From contig NDFF03000033.1 of NCBI GenBank assembly GCA_002150815.3, positions 434,001 through 498,000 of the forward strand: 64,000 nt of DNA, written 5' to 3'. Position 1 is the stretch's first letter. Each line of letters starts with the position of its first letter. A program made the translations under genes and the position numbers. The notes beneath the pieces were generated by a model. That model had not been told where the DNA came from. It saw nothing but the letters and a program-made list of their open reading frames with translations, and did not search any database. Source of the stretch: Grammothele lineata. Lineage: Eukaryota > Basidiomycota > Agaricomycetes > Polyporales > Polyporaceae. Shown piece by piece: positions 1 to 10,788 of this stretch.

Positions 1-49
1 CGCTCTCCTCGCGCCTTCCGCGCGGCCTCATTAAAGGATAGAAATGTAG

Positions 50-716
50 GACACGATGGAGACGCGCGGGGTGGCGTCGGTGCGGTCCCCGGTGTGCAAC
101 CTCCGACAGCGGTACGGGGACGTGAACCATGAGCAGTTCGTGACTGCAGTCGTGGATGCGTTCCGTGAAGAGTACGGGATATACGAAGAGGTATGTGTGC
201 GGGGGTTCTTGCAGATCCCTTTCATACTAAGTGGGTGCGTGCGCAGGTCTACAATGTCGGAGACTCAGACGCAATTCAAGACATCCGATACATTCGTCGA
301 GGCATGGCTGAACTTAAGGTACGGGGCGTGACTCCGGCTGCGAGCAGCATAGTTTACTCAGAAATGACAGACTTGGGACTGGGCATTCGGCCAGACCCCA
401 GAGTTCACTTACAAGATCCAGCACCAGTTCCCATGGGGAAGCGTAGTAAGTTATGACCTGCAGAGCGTCCGCCGCGCCTTCCTAACACACGATACAGGAA
501 GCCAGGTTCCACTCAAAGCATGGCATTATCTTGTCGTGTTCTTTGACACCGTCCGACGGTACGGAAGAGTCGGTGAAGGAGTATCTCGCACTTTTGTCCG
601 TCGCACTGGAGGGTCAGCGGTATGGTTTCGTTGACGACAGGGCGGCGACTCTCGCAGAGCAGGACGAACGGGTAGCAGGCGTATGGGAGTGGTTGAAGAC
701 AGCGATGGATAGCTAG
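50..716 (+). CDS. AIM22: Lipoate-protein ligase / lipoyltransferase (5' partial)
   Basis: Attaches lipoate to mitochondrial 2-oxoacid dehydrogenase and glycine cleavage subunits (family knowledge). Exons read: 50..190, 247..318, 371..445, 498..716; at least one upstream exon lies outside the window, because an in-frame stop at 32..34 is followed by a TAG acceptor ending at 49. Seen: a TRGVASVRSPVCNL block typical of LplA-like ligases, then WDWAFGQTPEFTYK, which fits the W-x-F-G-x-(S/T)-P-x-F-(S/T) motif, then an SKHGII strand, ending at TAG. All introns (52 to 56 nt) join in phase. The N-terminal catalytic half and any mitochondrial presequence are not visible. Confident of family; exact activity (ligase or transferase) is inferred. 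Confidence 0.85.
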
Positions 717-784
717 CGATAGTGTAGGCGGCGACTTCGTGCACAATCTATTGCAGTGAATGTGGGGAGAAGAATGTGACTGGA

Positions 785-1219
785 TTATGAGGTCCTCTCG
801 GTATACCAGGCGCTGTTCGTCTCAAAGCTCTCTGGTGCATGCGGCTCCGCCTGTACAGCACGCACAGTGAGCTCGTACGGCAACTCATGACATCGAGAAC
901 ATAGATGAAAGACATACCTGCTGCCCTCGTTTGTGCCCAGTCAAACGCTTGTCCCGGTCCATCATCATATCGTCCCATGCGTCTACATTGTACCGGACGG
1001 GCTGTACGAGGTATAGTTGAATGGCACGCAAATTGAACAAAGGAAGAATGCATACCTTGCCCTGGTTCTGGAGCCGCTTAGAGGTGTTCAAGAGAGTGCC
1101 CGTCCCAGCGAACATGACCGTGACCAGGCCTGACAATTTCAACGCATGAGAGACGGCGGCACTCTTGAAGATGCAGACTACACACCAAATGGAATGAGGG
1201 CCTCCCATGGGACTGGCAT
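785..1219 (-). CDS. NDUFA1: NADH:ubiquinone oxidoreductase subunit NDUFA1 (MWFE)
   Basis: Small single-span accessory subunit of mitochondrial complex I. Four exons on the minus strand: 1186..1219, 1056..1129, 918..1001, 785..850, giving 85 aa. The protein starts MPVPWEALIPFG, continues as a hydrophobic segment LVTVMFAGTGTLLN, then carries the family signature Y-N-V-D-x-W-D-x-x-M-M-x-R-D-x-R-L-T-G-x-x-R-G-Q, a close match to the animal subunit. Length is slightly above the usual 70 because of about 20 extra C-terminal residues in the last exon. Introns of 54 to 67 nt, all in phase. It is divergent from the U2 snRNA gene, with 243 bp between the two starts. Confidence 0.93.
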
Positions 1220-1435
1220 GGCAGAAACTGGCTAGACGGGAGGATATAGCGTGTGCTGTTCCCCGCCTCGGACGAAGCGCGCGGTCTCGAGGACTGTTTG
1301 GCTGTGTTGGCCCGTAATACGAGCGCCTTTGCTCTCGCCGGCCCGGAGAGTCTCGGATCGCAGTCTTTTGCCGCCCAGTCTCAGCCTCAATCGCAAGCAG
1401 CGCCAAACATGGTCCGTGCGCAGGGCTCTACCCCC

Positions 1436-1442
1436 TATATAA
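1436..1442 (+). promoter_or_regulatory. TATA box of the U2 snRNA gene
   Basis: TATATAA lies 27 bp upstream of the inferred 5' end of U2, the spacing expected for a TATA-driven RNA polymerase II start. The surrounding sequence is GC-rich, so the motif stands out. Confidence 0.6.
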
Positions 1443-1462
1443 GCCGGGGTCGAGCATCGTGG

Positions 1463-1650
1463 ATCCTTACCACTCTGGCCTTTTGGCTTAGATCAAGTGT
1501 AGTATCTGTTCTTAATAGTTTAACCACTATTATGGAGGCACCGCCTCCATTATTGGTTATCTAATTTTTGCCGCCCTTGTCCCCCGAGCTCTGCTTGCAA
1601 CTTGGGGGCGCGATGACCTTGCCACTGCACTGCCGGCTTGCGTCGTCGGG
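1463..1650 (+). ncRNA. U2: U2 spliceosomal snRNA
   Basis: U2 base-pairs with the intron branch site in the spliceosome. Read directly: stem I GGCC-TTTT-GGCT; the near-invariant AGATCAAGTGTAGTATCTG tract holding the branch-site recognition element GTAGTA at 1499..1504; stem IIa AATAGT (1514..1519) with ACTATT (1526..1531); stem IIb GGAGGC (1534..1539) with GCCTCC (1543..1548); Sm site AATTTTTG at 1563..1570; a CCCCC..GGGGG hairpin as stem III; and stem IV with an 11-nt loop containing ACTGCACT, resembling the U2B'' site. Total length is about 188 nt, as in animals. The 3' end is inferred from the end of stem IV and may be off by several bases. Confidence 0.93.
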
Positions 1651-2092
1651 GGATCCTCCCTTCTTCTTTTTGTTGCTGTTTTGGAACCTGCCAGTTGGCT
1701 TGGGGCCTCACAGTTTCAAATGGATGAAGTGGTTTTCTGCCCTTTGTTATATGATGTACTGTCGCGTTCCATAGCTTTTTGAGCTGTTGGTATGCGATGG
1801 TATGTCTTTGTATTATCTTCACTTCAAATGCGTTATAGGTTGTGCGATTATGCTGGCATGGGTTCAGTGCTTGGTTCACGTTCAGTTATGCCCAAAGATG
1901 AAAAAGAAGACAGGGCCATTCCATTGCTAAACTATAATTTACAAGGTTGGATGCTGCAACTGCTCGGGATATCACCAGCAGTCCATGCTATGCGTTGTAC
2001 GTTGTATGCGGTCGTATGTCAAGAGTCATGTGTAGATGCGTTGAGAAATGCGTGAGTCGTCTATAGATGCTTCTCCTACCCCCCGAACTCCC
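1651..2092. other. Intergenic, U2 to HVA22-domain gene
   Basis: Contains the U2 3' flank with a T-rich patch near 1670, then mixed sequence running to the convergent 3' end of the next gene. I see no supported ORF or RNA. Confidence 0.5.
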
Positions 2093-4094
2093 TCACTTCG
2101 CCTTGGGCTTCACACCCGCCTTGGCAGCCCCTCCAACAGTCCTCGTCGACCCGGCAGAGCCGGCACTTGCTGTACTCGCGCCGGACTTCTTCGTAGCAAG
2201 TGGCGGACGCTTCGCGGCTGTGGCGGCACGAGCAGGCTGCTGACGCGTAGCCATAGCACCAGCCCCAGGACCCTTCGCGGCAGGGCCCTTAGCTGCGGTA
2301 CCATTCGCAACCGAAGCTCTGGTCTTCGCTGCAGGAGCGCGCACAGTGCCCTGGCTATCGCCGCGCTTGGGTGGTGGGCGAGCCGCGCGAATGGTCCCAT
2401 CGCGTGTCCCATCCTCGCCGTCCTCCTGGTCCTCTCCGTCCTCACCCTCGTCTGAATCCAGCTCCGTCGTGGTAGCTTGCAGCGCCTTGCCGCGCTGGCG
2501 GCCGATAGTGCCACCAGCGCCCCTGCCCCGGCCGGCCGCGGCAGCCTTGCTCCGGGGAGGGACACCAAGGGCGAACTTGGTGTCGTCCGCGGCGTAGCGG
2601 GGCGGCGCCTTGCGACGTTTCCCAGCGAGAGATACCGAGTCTGCACCGTCGTCGCCATCGACGAGCGTCGCGGAGTCGGCGGAAGTGACGGAGGCGATAG
2701 AGGGCGTGCGGAGAGACGAGCCGGCGTCGGTCGTGCTGAGCGCGGTCGAGCGGCTGATAGTGCTGTCGATAGAGAACGTGGTGCGCATCGGGGGCGGGGT
2801 GAGCATGTCGTCGAGGTACTCCTCGTCGCCCTCCGAATCGAGCTCCATGTCCCGGCGCGCGTAGGGCGTGCGTAGAGTCGTGTTGTACGCGTCCTCGCCG
2901 TCGTCTTCCTCGCTATCGTACTCCTCTTCCACTTGCGTCTCCCCGTTCAAACTTTCCTCCTCGTCGTTCATCTGCGTGGTAGGTTTTATTCTCTTTGATT
3001 TTTGAACCCCTTTCATCTGGTCTTCGTCGCTCAAGCCGCCATCGGAGCCGGGGTCCCGGGGCTCACGCGGCAACTGGAGCGACTTGCGAAAACCCTGCCG
3101 GACGCCTGGGTTGGACTCATCTTCCTCTGCAATACCCGTGAACTGCGCGCCCGGGCGCACAGGCTTAGGAGCAGCGATGGGCTGGGCGCCTTGAGCAGCT
3201 AGACGCTGCATCTGGCGCTCGAGGGGAGGTGTGGGGAGTCCGGAGTGCGGGTTGAGGGAGGGTTCGTCGTCGTACGCCGATGCAGGTGGGTGCCAAATCT
3301 GCTGCTGCGTGGGCGTGCCCGTACCGGACTGCCGAATGGTCGAGCGCGTCTGCCGAACCGAGCCCGTGGACACATCGCGTTTCGCGGCGGGACGTGCGGC
3401 CCCGTTGGATTCCGAGACGTACTGGCGGTGAGCGGACGGCCGAACCGCAGCATTAGCTGTAGCGGTGACAGCGGGTGCTTCGTCTCGGTGCCAGGTCTCT
3501 GGGTCCGCTTGGGGAGGGTCGTAGGCGTTCGTCCACTTGCGGTAGAAGTCGCGGGCACGGTGCACAGGGATGAGAGCGATGAGGAAAACAAGGTCGCCGA
3601 AGGAGGCAAGTGCATCGAAAATGGCGTCCAACGGAACAGTGTAGGGTTTAATCACTGGCCGGAGGACATGGAGGTAGATCGGCTCCGCTCCCTGAGAGAA
3701 CTAGTCAGACGACCACGCGTCGTGCAAAGAGCACCGACGTACCTTTGCGCGTGTTATGATGAAGAACAAAATGCAAAGGGACTTGAGTTCGCTGTAGAAC
3801 GGGACAAAGAGCCAGACGAATGTCTCCACCCATCGTTCATAAACCGTGAAGCACACCTGGCGCGCGCCACAAACTCAATCCCACTGAAGAGCTGTTGCAT
3901 GAGGGGGTAGCACTCACCCAGACAAGCCATACAGTCATGCAGCCCTTCATCGCGCGTTTCCGCGCGCTCATTGCGCGTGCGCTAGGTTGGCCGCCATTAC
4001 GAGCCGAAGGTGGGGGGAGGCGCAGGGTCTTGAAGGTCTCAAAGACGTTGATGAACACATAGGCCAGACGTAGAGCTGGCACCACCAACACCAT
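2093..4094 (-). CDS. TB2/DP1/HVA22 (REEP/Yop1-type) ER membrane protein with long acidic tail
   Basis: Exons 3918..4094, 3743..3856, 2093..3691; 629 aa. Residues 1 to about 120 form the membrane-shaping domain: hydrophobic MVLVVPALRLAYVFINVFET, then F-T-V-Y-E-R-W-V-E-T-F-V-W with a second hydrophobic stretch, then GAEPIYLHVLRPVIKPY, which is characteristic of DP1/HVA22 proteins that curve tubular ER. The remaining roughly 480 residues are low-complexity: Ser/Pro-rich, then acidic runs (EEEYDSEEDDGED), then a basic Ala/Gly/Lys tail. Family members are usually under 200 aa, so the tail is an elaboration. A 36-nt AT-rich tract around 2977..3012 could be a tiny intron but has a poor donor, so I kept it as exon. 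Confidence 0.85.
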
Positions 4095-4594
4095 CTTGGA
4101 GTTGTATTAAATAAATAGGAGGAGGGGAGGATTGGGGATGCGAGCTAGCGGCGCGCGAATAAGAAGACGACAATTTGAATACTAGTTGAGGTCGTTGGTG
4201 CGACGGGTGGGCATAAACGGACGTGATCGAGGTCTTGAGGGAGGACGTGCTTGAGAGGAGCGTTGTGGACTTGGGGAGTGGCGGGGAGAGGGCTTACGGA
4301 TGGACGAGGAGACCGACGTGGCGAGAGAGGGCCTGCAGCGAGCGATGGGCTGAGACGGGGCTGAAATACGAAGAGTCGAGGTCGGCAACGGAGAACACGG
4401 CAAGTCGCGCGCGCTCGCGACGCGTGCCCTCCGCAAGGCAGCCCCGCACGCGCCCGCTGACGTAAACGCGTCTTGCACTCGGACGACCCGCCACAGCCTG
4501 CCGCCGTCCTTGCTCCTCCTTACTCTCCGACAGCGAGCTCGCTGCACCCCTCTCCGACATTCACTATCTGCCGGCGCGTACCTTTGCAGACGAC
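4095..4594. promoter_or_regulatory. Divergent promoter region, HVA22-domain gene and BUD31
   Basis: A 500-bp head-to-head interval. The BUD31 side is pyrimidine-rich just before the ATG. There is no clear TATA and no supported ORF. Confidence 0.4.
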
Positions 4595-5268
4595 ATGCCT
4601 AAAATCCGCACAACGAGGACGAAGAAGCCCCCAGAAGGCTTCGAGGACATTGAGAGCGTGAGTTGTCCGTCTGACTTGTTGACTGACCATGGCCGGGCCG
4701 CTTACGGTTTCTCCTTTATAGATCCTCGAGGACTACGCCAAAAAGATGCGTGACGCGGAGAATGAGTCGCATGAGGGCAAGCGCAAGACAGAGTCCTTGT
4801 GGCCCATTATGCGCATATCACATACGCGCTCTCGGTACATTTACGAACTCTACTACAAGCGCGAGGCAATTAGCAAGGAGTTGTATGACTGGCTGTTGAA
4901 GGAGGGTTACGCAGATGCAAAGTGAGTTTGCACGCCGCTTCCGAGTGGGACACACGAGTATTGATCGTGCGCTCTAAAGTCTTATAGCGAAGTGGAAGAA
5001 GGCCGGATATGAGAAGCTTTGTTGTCTGCGGTGTATCCAGACGAAGGTGCGCCATTTCCCTGCTTGGTAGCTCTTACCTCCAGCTGACGATTGCGAAGGA
5101 CATGAACTATCAAGGTTCGACTTGTATCTGTCGAGTACCGAAAGCGCAGCTGCGCCAAGGCACCATCGTTGAATGCGTGCACTGCGGTGTGTCTTTTCAA
5201 CGCCAGTTCCTGCATTCTCCTCTAACTGTAATGTCACAGGCTGCCGCGGCTGCAGTTCAGACTCCTGA
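4595..5268 (+). CDS. BUD31: Pre-mRNA splicing factor Bud31 (G10 family)
   Basis: Component of the activated spliceosome (Cef1/CDC5L-associated complex). Five exons: 4595..4657, 4722..4921, 4980..5046, 5099..5186, 5240..5268; 148 aa, close to the usual 144 to 157. Matches read along the protein: [16 protein letters not shown] start, [13 protein letters not shown], the [19 protein letters not shown] block, [29 protein letters not shown] and the C-terminal zinc-binding ECVHCGCRGCS. The Cys pairs for metal binding are all present. Every splice junction keeps frame, and the third exon must start after TCTAAAG, not after the nearby TATAG, to keep the NLIAKWKK motif. Confidence 0.97.
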
Positions 5269-5898
5269 TCGTTTGAGGTAGTTCAAACTTCATGCATTCG
5301 CGTTACCTTTTTGAGCCCCGAACTCTGCTTTGTTGCCCTGACGCCCCGTTGTATCCATATTACCTCAACTCGCACAGATTGCCTTAGAGGAGCGCAGATA
5401 CCTGTTTGAGGGTGCTTCAGCTCCATTTGAGCCAGCGTGAGTGACCACCAAGCATGATGGTGGCTGATAGCAGACAGCTGCTCTCCTTGGATGACGTCTA
5501 TGATACAAAACACATGTTCCGACCGTGGACAAACCGTTCAAATACGGCCAAATGCCCTCCAGACTGGTTGTGAATGCTGTTGTAGTGCGCAAGGAGTGAT
5601 TGAAGCTATGTTCTGGGATCCATCTGCCGTCAGAAACATAGAAGGGCAGGCAGGCTGCTGAATACCAGGGGTTGCCTCGGAGGGTCCCGAGAGAGCCGGA
5701 GCCATGGCACGGATAGCACTAGTCAGTGATTGGCGCAGTGGGGCGAGCCCTTGGCGAGACGCTACTCCGCTTTCAGGGCGAACGGAACGATCGAGATCAC
5801 CGCGCGCTCCCTCCACAAAGTAAATAGGGCACACATGGGGCCCTGTCCTCCGTTGCCCTCTCCCTCCGACTACGACGTCCTTGACCACTTCTACGACC
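5269..5898. other. Intergenic, BUD31 to KHA1
   Basis: 630 bp with only short out-of-context ORFs on both strands. The last 60 bp before the KHA1 ATG are C/T-rich, as in many fungal leaders. Nothing else recognised. Confidence 0.4.
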
Positions 5899-8800
5899 AT
5901 GGGTCAGTTCGCAGACCAGGTCGTTGACCTCGCGCGCAGGGCTACCGCCCCATCCCAAGCAAGGCTATATCTCTATCCCTCTTGTGCATTCTCGCTGACC
6001 CTCCGTTTCAGGCAGGTGTTTTCGCTGGAGACAACCCCTCGGACTACAATGCGAGCGATCCACTTCGTCTCTGGGTCATCCAAATCAGTCAGTGCCCCCC
6101 CCATTCTTAAGCCTGTCTTTTTTCCGCTTTCTGAGTGCCAACAGTTGTGATCATTGGTATGACCCAACTCCTCGCTCTCTTCCTCTCCCGCATCCGCCAG
6201 CCCCGTGTTATCGCGGAAGTCATCGGTGGGGTCATCCTCGGACCCTCCGTCATGGGCCATATCCCCAACTTTACCAACACCATCTTCCCCAAGGCATCCA
6301 TCCCGAACCTTACACTCACGGCCAACATTGGACTCGTTCTCTTCCTCTTTCTGGTGGGCATGGAGATCGACATGCGTGTTATCCGGCGTAACGCAAAGGC
6401 GTCTGCTGCCGTATCGGTCGCGGGTCTCATCCTTCCGCTCGGCCTCGGGGCGGCACTCGCGGTACCCATCTATCATCAGTTTACGGATGGGACTGCGAAC
6501 TTTGGCTACTTCATCCTCTTCGTCGCCGTAGCTGTCGGAATTACGGCGTTCCCGGTCCTTTGCCGTATCCTCACGGAGCTAAAGTTGCTGGATACCACTG
6601 TCGGCGTGGTCGTCCTTTCCGCCGGTGTTGGCAATGATGGTACGAGCATTTCCTCTCACGAGCAAGCAGATTGAGTGTTCTAACGTAAACCATATCAGTC
6701 GTCGGCTGGGTCTTACTGGCCCTCACTGTCGCGCTTATCAACGCTTCCAGTGGCCTGACTGCGCTTTATGTGCTTCTTGCGGGGATAGGCTATGTCATCT
6801 TCATCTCTTTCCCCGTACGGTGGGCGTACCGCTGGATTGCAAAGAAGTCAGGGAGTTTGGATGCGGGCACGCCATCGGCCATGATGATGACCATCACGGT
6901 CGTTCTCGTCTTCATATCGAGCTTCTACACCGATATCATCGGCATTCACGCTATTTTCGTAAGTTCTCCATATCATTTTAGACGCCGCGCAATTGACCGG
7001 CTTCTTAGGGTGGTTTCTTAGCTGGCTTGGTTATTCCACACGACAACGGTTACGCTATCTCGCTTGTAGAGAAGATCGAGGATCTGGTTTCGATACTGTT
7101 CTTGCCTCTCGTGAGTGCGACACAGAGTTCATGCTACATATCGAAGTCTTAACGATTGTTGCAGTACTTCGCCTTGTCTGGACTGAACACCAACCTGGGC
7201 ACGCTCAACACCGGCGTTACTTGGGGATATGTGATCCTCATCTGCGTAGTGGCTTTCGTCTCCAAGTTCTTGGGCTGTTCCGTCACCGCAAAGCTCACTG
7301 GGTTCAACCTCCGGGAGTCCGCTGCCATTGGCACTCTCATGAGCTGTAAGGGGTAAGTGTCGCGTACAGTACGTCTGTTGAACCTGGTAGCTTAATACGG
7401 GTTTGTCAGGCTTGTTGAGCTTATTGTGCTCAATGTTGGCCTCACGGCCAAAATCCTGGACACGCGCACCTTCTCGATGTTCGTTGTCCACGCGTTGGTC
7501 CTCACGTTCATGACGACTCCCCTCACAATCTTGTTCTACCCGCCCAAGTATCGCGTTCACTCTGGACAAGTTCCCAAGGCCATCCGACCCCACGTTTCCA
7601 CAGTGGAAGATGGCACCGGGGATGGTAGCCGAGAGTTCCGTGATTTGCTCAAATCGCGCTTCTCGGTCATCGTCGATAAGATTGAGCAGCTTCCGGCCGT
7701 CATGACCCTCACGCAACTCCTCCAGCCTCCTCGCGAACACGTGTCTATCCTTCAAAGCTCCGCTGCAGAATCCATCACCAATGAGAAAGCGTCTATCTCT
7801 GGCGTCCCCGTCCTCGCACACAGCCGTCGCACGTCGTTTGAGTCCCTGAGGATCTCTGTAGACGCTCTCCGTTTAATCGAGCTCACGAACCGCACGTCGG
7901 CTGTGCTCATGTCACAGGCTGCAGACGTTCTTCTGCACAGCGACCCGGTCCTGGCCGTCCTTCGCACCTTCGGTTACTTGAACCACATCGCGGTCTCCAC
8001 CGCCCTCGCCGTCGTCTCTCAAGAAGATTTCTCGGAGAACGTGGCGGACCACGCACGCTCAAAGGCCAGCCAGATGGTCGTCCTTCCTTGGACGAGCGGC
8101 CTCGGCTCCGTCGACGACGTTGCGGCCGTCGCCGCGGAGCAAGGCGTGGCCGAGTCGTCCTCGCCCGCGTCGCTCGACGCGCTCTTCCAGCAGCGCCGTG
8201 CCGAGCGCGACCACTCATCCATTGCGACGAACTCACACTTCCTCCGCCGGGTCTTCGCGGACGCGCCTGCCGACGTCGCACTCTTCTGGGACCGCGGGCT
8301 TCAGCCGCAGCAGACGTCGTCGGACAGCGACACGCGGTTCCACGTGTTCATGCCGTTCTTTGGAGGGCCGGACGACCGCGCCGCCCTTGCGTTCGTTGTG
8401 CAGCTGTGCGCGAACCCTGGCGTGTCGGCGACGGTAGTGAGGATGCGGAAGGTAGGGGAGGCGCTTACACCGATGGACACGATCGAGCAGATCAAGGCGG
8501 AGAACACGGTACATAGCGTGAGCACTTTCTCCCCTCCTATCATGGAACTCACGCTGACAGCCCCGGCGTCGATACGTAGACGGCATTCCCGGACACGGTG
8601 TACGGCGCGCAGAACACGCAGACGGCGCTCGCGTCCTCGACGGCCGACGACCTACTCTGGGCCAAACTCACTCTGGACTCCGCGCCCGAGCTCGCGCACG
8701 CGGCAGCACGAATCACCTTCCTCGAGCACGCGTCTCCGCGCCCGTTGCGCGCCGCGATCGACCTCGCGGCCCAGCACGCGCCCGCCGGCGCGCGACAGAT

Positions 8801-8993
8801 CGTCGTGGCGGGCCGCTCGCGCCGGATGGCGGTGGAGAGCCACCGAGCGGAACTGCAGGAGCTCGGGGCGGAGAAGAAGAACGCGGCAGGGGCGCCGGGC
8901 GGGGAGGTCGCGAAGACGCTGGGAGATGTCGCGTGCGGGTTTGTCGCGGCGGGCTCGGGCGCGAGTCTACTGGTCGTGCAGGCGGCGCGGTGA
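5899..8993 (+). CDS. KHA1: K+/H+ antiporter, CPA2 family (Kha1-like)
   Basis: Exchanges K+ for H+ across an endomembrane. Eight exons: 5899..5919, 6012..6087, 6145..6639, 6699..6958, 7009..7110, 7165..7352, 7410..8517, 8580..8993; 887 aa, near the length of yeast Kha1. The N-terminal half is a multi-span Na_H exchanger domain: LSRIRQPRVIAEVIGGVILGPS, NIGLVLFLFLVGMEID and the GIHAIFGGFLAGLVIPHDNG motif typical of the family. The C-terminal half (after about residue 460) is a soluble region with repeated nucleotide-binding-like alpha/beta elements (LPWTSG, AALAFVVQLCANPG). The first exon is only 21 nt and its ATG is tentative; an upstream in-frame start is possible. Confidence 0.92.
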
Positions 8994-9628
8994 TAGCGGA
9001 GGGGTATACAGCCCTGGGCGGATGTGGATGTTATGATGCGTACGTGCGCTTGCTTTTTATGACTACTGATCTATTACGACTTTCTACGACGGGGGCGCCC
9101 TATGGCTGCTCCAGTTTACTGTATTAGTGCCGTATAGAAACTCTGACTTCGTCCCTTGACGCGATTGCGATAAAGGACACGCGCGTGATGAGGAACGCGA
9201 GTGCGCGCGGTCACGACACCGCGTCCGAGCACCTCAGGGCAGGGTCCCAGTGATCCGGGACTGGTGGGTCAGAAGAGGCGATCTATGGGGGGAGCGCCCG
9301 GGTTGGGTCTCGCGCCGCCCCTCGCTTCGCTTGCCCTTGTCCTCGTCCACCCATCTCGCTTCCGTGCCACGGCCCCTGCCAACGGCTTTGCGCTCTGGTC
9401 CCTCTTTGTGGGTGAGTGCTTTGGGCATGCTCCTCTCTTTCTCTGAGTCCCCGAGCCCTTCGCCTAGCATCCCGCTGCCGTCAAAAGGGTATGTCTCCCC
9501 TCTCCTGGCTCCCTCTCCTCTACCAGCTCCCCCATTCTCTGGCCGCTGTGCGGCTCGTCTTCCCTTGCCTCTCGTTCCTCTCCCCTTGTCCCTCCCTTAT
9601 CAACGTTCGGCGCGATCCTAACTCGACC
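8994..9628. other. Intergenic, KHA1 to tail-anchored gene
   Basis: The first part is the KHA1 3' flank. From about 9410 to 9628 the plus strand is strongly pyrimidine-rich, which looks like a promoter and leader for the next gene. An ORF runs through this leader in frame with the gene, but its composition differs and I did not extend the start. Confidence 0.4.
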
Positions 9629-10759
9629 ATGAACTCCTTTCAGGCTCCGCACGACTTCGCCCACAATCGTCACACGCCCGCCCCCCATCACCAGGAGCAA
9701 GACATGAGCCCAGGCAACGCCCGCAAGAAGCCCGTCTGCCAGACGTGCGGGACGCTTATGGCCGGCCACAAGCGGCCCTACGGCGCCCCCATCTGCCCCC
9801 GCGACGACACTCCTACGGACCCCTCCCCGTCAGCGACCCTCCCCGTCGCAGGCCCTTCGAGGACGACCCGCAAGGGGCTCTCCCCCGACTTCGTCTTCAA
9901 CCCAAGTGCGTCTGGGTACTGGCACCGCCAGAACCCGAACTGGGTCGACCCGGACAAGTTCGCAAAGCCCATCTCCCCGTTGGCTTCTCCTCAGCGTGGG
10001 GAGTCGTGGGTCTCCACCGAGCACGACGACGGCTCTGCCGCTTCGCCTTCCCGCCGCACGAAGCTCCCTCCGCCGCGGCGCAACGAGGTCATCCACATCG
10101 ACGTTGAGGAGGAGCAGTATGACCACAACAAGCTCGAGGGCTCGCAGATGGATGAGGCGGAGTACGAGGATCACGAAGAGACCCTTCGCCGCTCCCGGGA
10201 GGACTTCTCTGACACCCAGAGCGTCTCCTCTGTGTCGTCGGACGGGACCACCCTCCAGCGCCTCACCCGTGGTCTCGGGCGTAGCACGCCGCTTGCGTCG
10301 CTCTTCAGCAGCCCCCGAGACGAGCTCACCGCCATCACCTCCGCCGCCGAGGCCGAGGGCCTCTATACCCGCGTCGTCCACCACGCCCGCCAGGGCGCTG
10401 CCAACCCCAACAACGGCATCAAGGCGGAGCCGGTCACACCCTCGCGCGCGACTGCACTCGGCCGCGAGCACTCGTGGTGGGTCGCTGTCGGTCGCGACCG
10501 CTCGGCCGTCGATGCCATTGTCGAGTCGCAGTCCCCTCTTGGCGCCGCTGCTCGCGAGCGCCCCGCAGTCGCGGGGGCCACCATCGTCGTGGGGGCCAAC
10601 GGTCCCTACGACTTTGACCAAGGCCTCGACACGGCGCGCAACGAGCGCGTGGGCACATACCCCGTCGACCCGCGCACGATTCGGAGCACCTTCATTGACA
10701 CGCTCTTCGCGGGCGCCGTCGGCGGGCTGGTGATGTTCTACTGCCTGTCGACGATCTAG
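9629..10759 (+). CDS. Hypothetical tail-anchored protein, single exon
   Basis: 376 aa with no introns, in a window where nearly every gene is heavily split. Near the N-terminus (about residues 36 to 56) is CQTCGTLMAGHKRPYGAPIC, a possible zinc-ribbon-like Cys arrangement, followed by a conserved-looking F-N-P-S-x-S-G-Y-W-H-R-x-N-P-N-W-V-D-P segment. The middle is disordered and acidic. The last 20 residues (DTLFAGAVGGLVMFYCLSTI) form one hydrophobic span ending at the C-terminus, so the protein is probably inserted post-translationally as a tail anchor. I do not recognise the family. The start was chosen at the first ATG after the pyrimidine-rich leader, before MNSFQAPHDF. Confidence 0.7.
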   Translation: MNSFQAPHDFAHNRHTPAPHHQEQDMSPGNARKKPVCQTCGTLMAGHKRPYGAPICPRDDTPTDPSPSATLPVAGPSRTTRKGLSPDFVFNPSASGYWHRQNPNWVDPDKFAKPISPLASPQRGESWVSTEHDDGSAASPSRRTKLPPPRRNEVIHIDVEEEQYDHNKLEGSQMDEAEYEDHEETLRRSREDFSDTQSVSSVSSDGTTLQRLTRGLGRSTPLASLFSSPRDELTAITSAAEAEGLYTRVVHHARQGAANPNNGIKAEPVTPSRATALGREHSWWVAVGRDRSAVDAIVESQSPLGAAARERPAVAGATIVVGANGPYDFDQGLDTARNERVGTYPVDPRTIRSTFIDTLFAGAVGGLVMFYCLSTI

Positions 10760-10764
10760 AACCT

Positions 10765-10788
10765 CCGCCGCCGCCGCCGCCGCCGCCG
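10765..10788 (+). repeat. (CCG)8 microsatellite
   Basis: Eight uninterrupted CCG units, a few bases after the stop codon of the preceding gene, so in its 3' UTR. Confidence 0.95.

Noticed and set aside
1514..1560. Strong imperfect palindromes that could suggest an operator or transposon end
   Set aside because: They are stems IIa and IIb of the U2 snRNA.
3245..3910. 221-codon plus-strand ORF
   Set aside because: Antisense to the HVA22-domain gene; no independent motif.
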